Shown: piece by piece, positions 5,392 through 5,740 of the stretch
Numbering within the stretch: position 1 is the first letter of the stretch
Layout of the letters: the number at the start of each line of letters is the position of its first letter
Origin: Syntrophaceae bacterium UBA4059
Lineage (GTDB): Bacteria > Desulfobacterota > Syntrophia > Syntrophales > Smithellaceae
Reading direction: 5' to 3'
Length of the DNA: 5,740 nucleotides
NCBI GenBank assembly: GCA_002382045.1
Contig: DFZJ01000205.1
Coordinates: 1-5,740 of the forward strand
The notes under the pieces: generated by a model
What the model saw: the letters and a program-made list of their open reading frames with translations, nothing else
Database searches by the model: none
Told to the model about the DNA's origin: nothing
Position numbers and translations under genes: made by a program

Positions 5392-5740
5392 ATGGTGATA
5401 AAAAAAGTGAAAACAAGCACCGCGGAATTCGAAAAAGCGGCAGCGATGCCCAATCGCGCAAAGTACGTTCTTCGGCTTTATGTGACCGGGATGACCCCGA
5501 AGTCAACCCGTGCCATCGCCAATGTCCAGAAATTCTGTGAAAAATATTTGGAAGGCGCTTACGAGCTCAAGGTAATCGACATCTACCAGCAACCCCAGTT
5601 GGCCAAAGGAGAACAGATAATTGCCACACCAACACTTATCAAACAACTCCCTCTGCCGTTTCGAAAGCTCATCGGTGACATGTCGGATACGGAAAAGTTT
5701 CTTGTCGGCATTGACTTGAAACAGAAGTCAGAAGACAGAA
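5392..5740 (+). CDS. kaiB: KaiB, clock protein, second paralogue (3' end cut by window edge)
   Basis: The ATG at 5392 is preceded by GGAG (5380-5383) at 8 bases, and the frame stays open for 116 residues to the window edge. The KaiB domain is complete: LRLYVTGMTPKS (27-38), FCEKYLEGAYELKVIDIYQQ (split around 48-67), PQLAKGEQIIATPTLIKQLP, and IGDMSDTEKFLVGIDL. The N-terminal extension is about 26 residues and differs from that of the first copy. The pair therefore arose by old duplication or separate acquisition, not a recent tandem copy. Notable differences are YQQ in place of LKN after VID and LPF in place of EPI before the C-terminal helix. The last visible residues (QKSEDR) are encoded by heptamer repeat units and are probably not part of the fold. 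Met19 (5446) is a less likely start because it lacks a ribosome binding site. Confidence 0.93.
   Translation, partial: MVIKKVKTSTAEFEKAAAMPNRAKYVLRLYVTGMTPKSTRAIANVQKFCEKYLEGAYELKVIDIYQQPQLAKGEQIIATPTLIKQLPLPFRKLIGDMSDTEKFLVGIDLKQKSEDR
5722..5740 (+). repeat. Heptamer repeat inside the 3' end of the second kaiB
   Basis: CAGAAGT, CAGAAGA and the start of a third unit CAGAA follow in perfect 7-base phase up to the window edge. They match the consensus of the array at 5294-5366 and lie in frame in the second kaiB immediately after the codons for GIDLK. The array probably continues beyond the window. Confidence 0.7.

Overview
The window reads as ordinary bacterial chromosome, moderately GC-rich in the genes and AT-rich between them. 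The gene content suggests an anaerobic or facultative proteobacterium of the deltaproteobacterial (Desulfobacterota, for example Syntrophales-like) kind: a long-form YeiH-type transporter, a BPL_N-domain protein, a YhfA-like OsmC protein and a kaiC-kaiB-kaiB cluster with no kaiA. This assignment is an inference from gene types and was not tested by phylogeny.

Layout. (1) Positions 1-520, minus strand: the N-terminal 173 residues of a YeiH/PSE-family membrane transporter, cut by the window edge. (2) 521-838: a divergent regulatory region with three perfect inverted repeats and a plausible sigma70-type promoter driving the rightward genes. (3) 839-2964, plus strand: a 438-residue BPL_N (class I glutamine amidotransferase-like) protein with an added helical C-terminal region, a 77-residue Cys-rich protein and an OsmC-family protein. 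The gaps of 43 and 28 bases suggest one transcription unit. (4) 2965-3222: an AT-rich spacer with inverted repeats and the likely kaiC promoter. (5) 3223 to the right edge: kaiC (start corrected to the ATG at 3223), kaiB and a second, diverged kaiB that loses only its extreme 3' end at the window edge. The second kaiB has a clear ribosome binding site and a complete KaiB domain.

The Kai genes should form a KaiA-independent KaiB-KaiC system: an intact double-ATPase KaiC with a Ser-Ser phosphorylation dyad and a long charged coiled-coil tail, plus two KaiB paralogues that could compete for it or act at different steps. The neighbouring OsmC and Cys-rich proteins point to thiol or peroxide chemistry, but nothing in the sequence links them functionally to Kai.

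The least expected signal is non-coding. A 7-bp repeat (consensus about YAGAAGN) forms a 35-3-35 mirrored array between the two kaiB genes. Its first unit contains the stop codon of the first kaiB. The same repeat begins again inside the last visible codons of the second kaiB.
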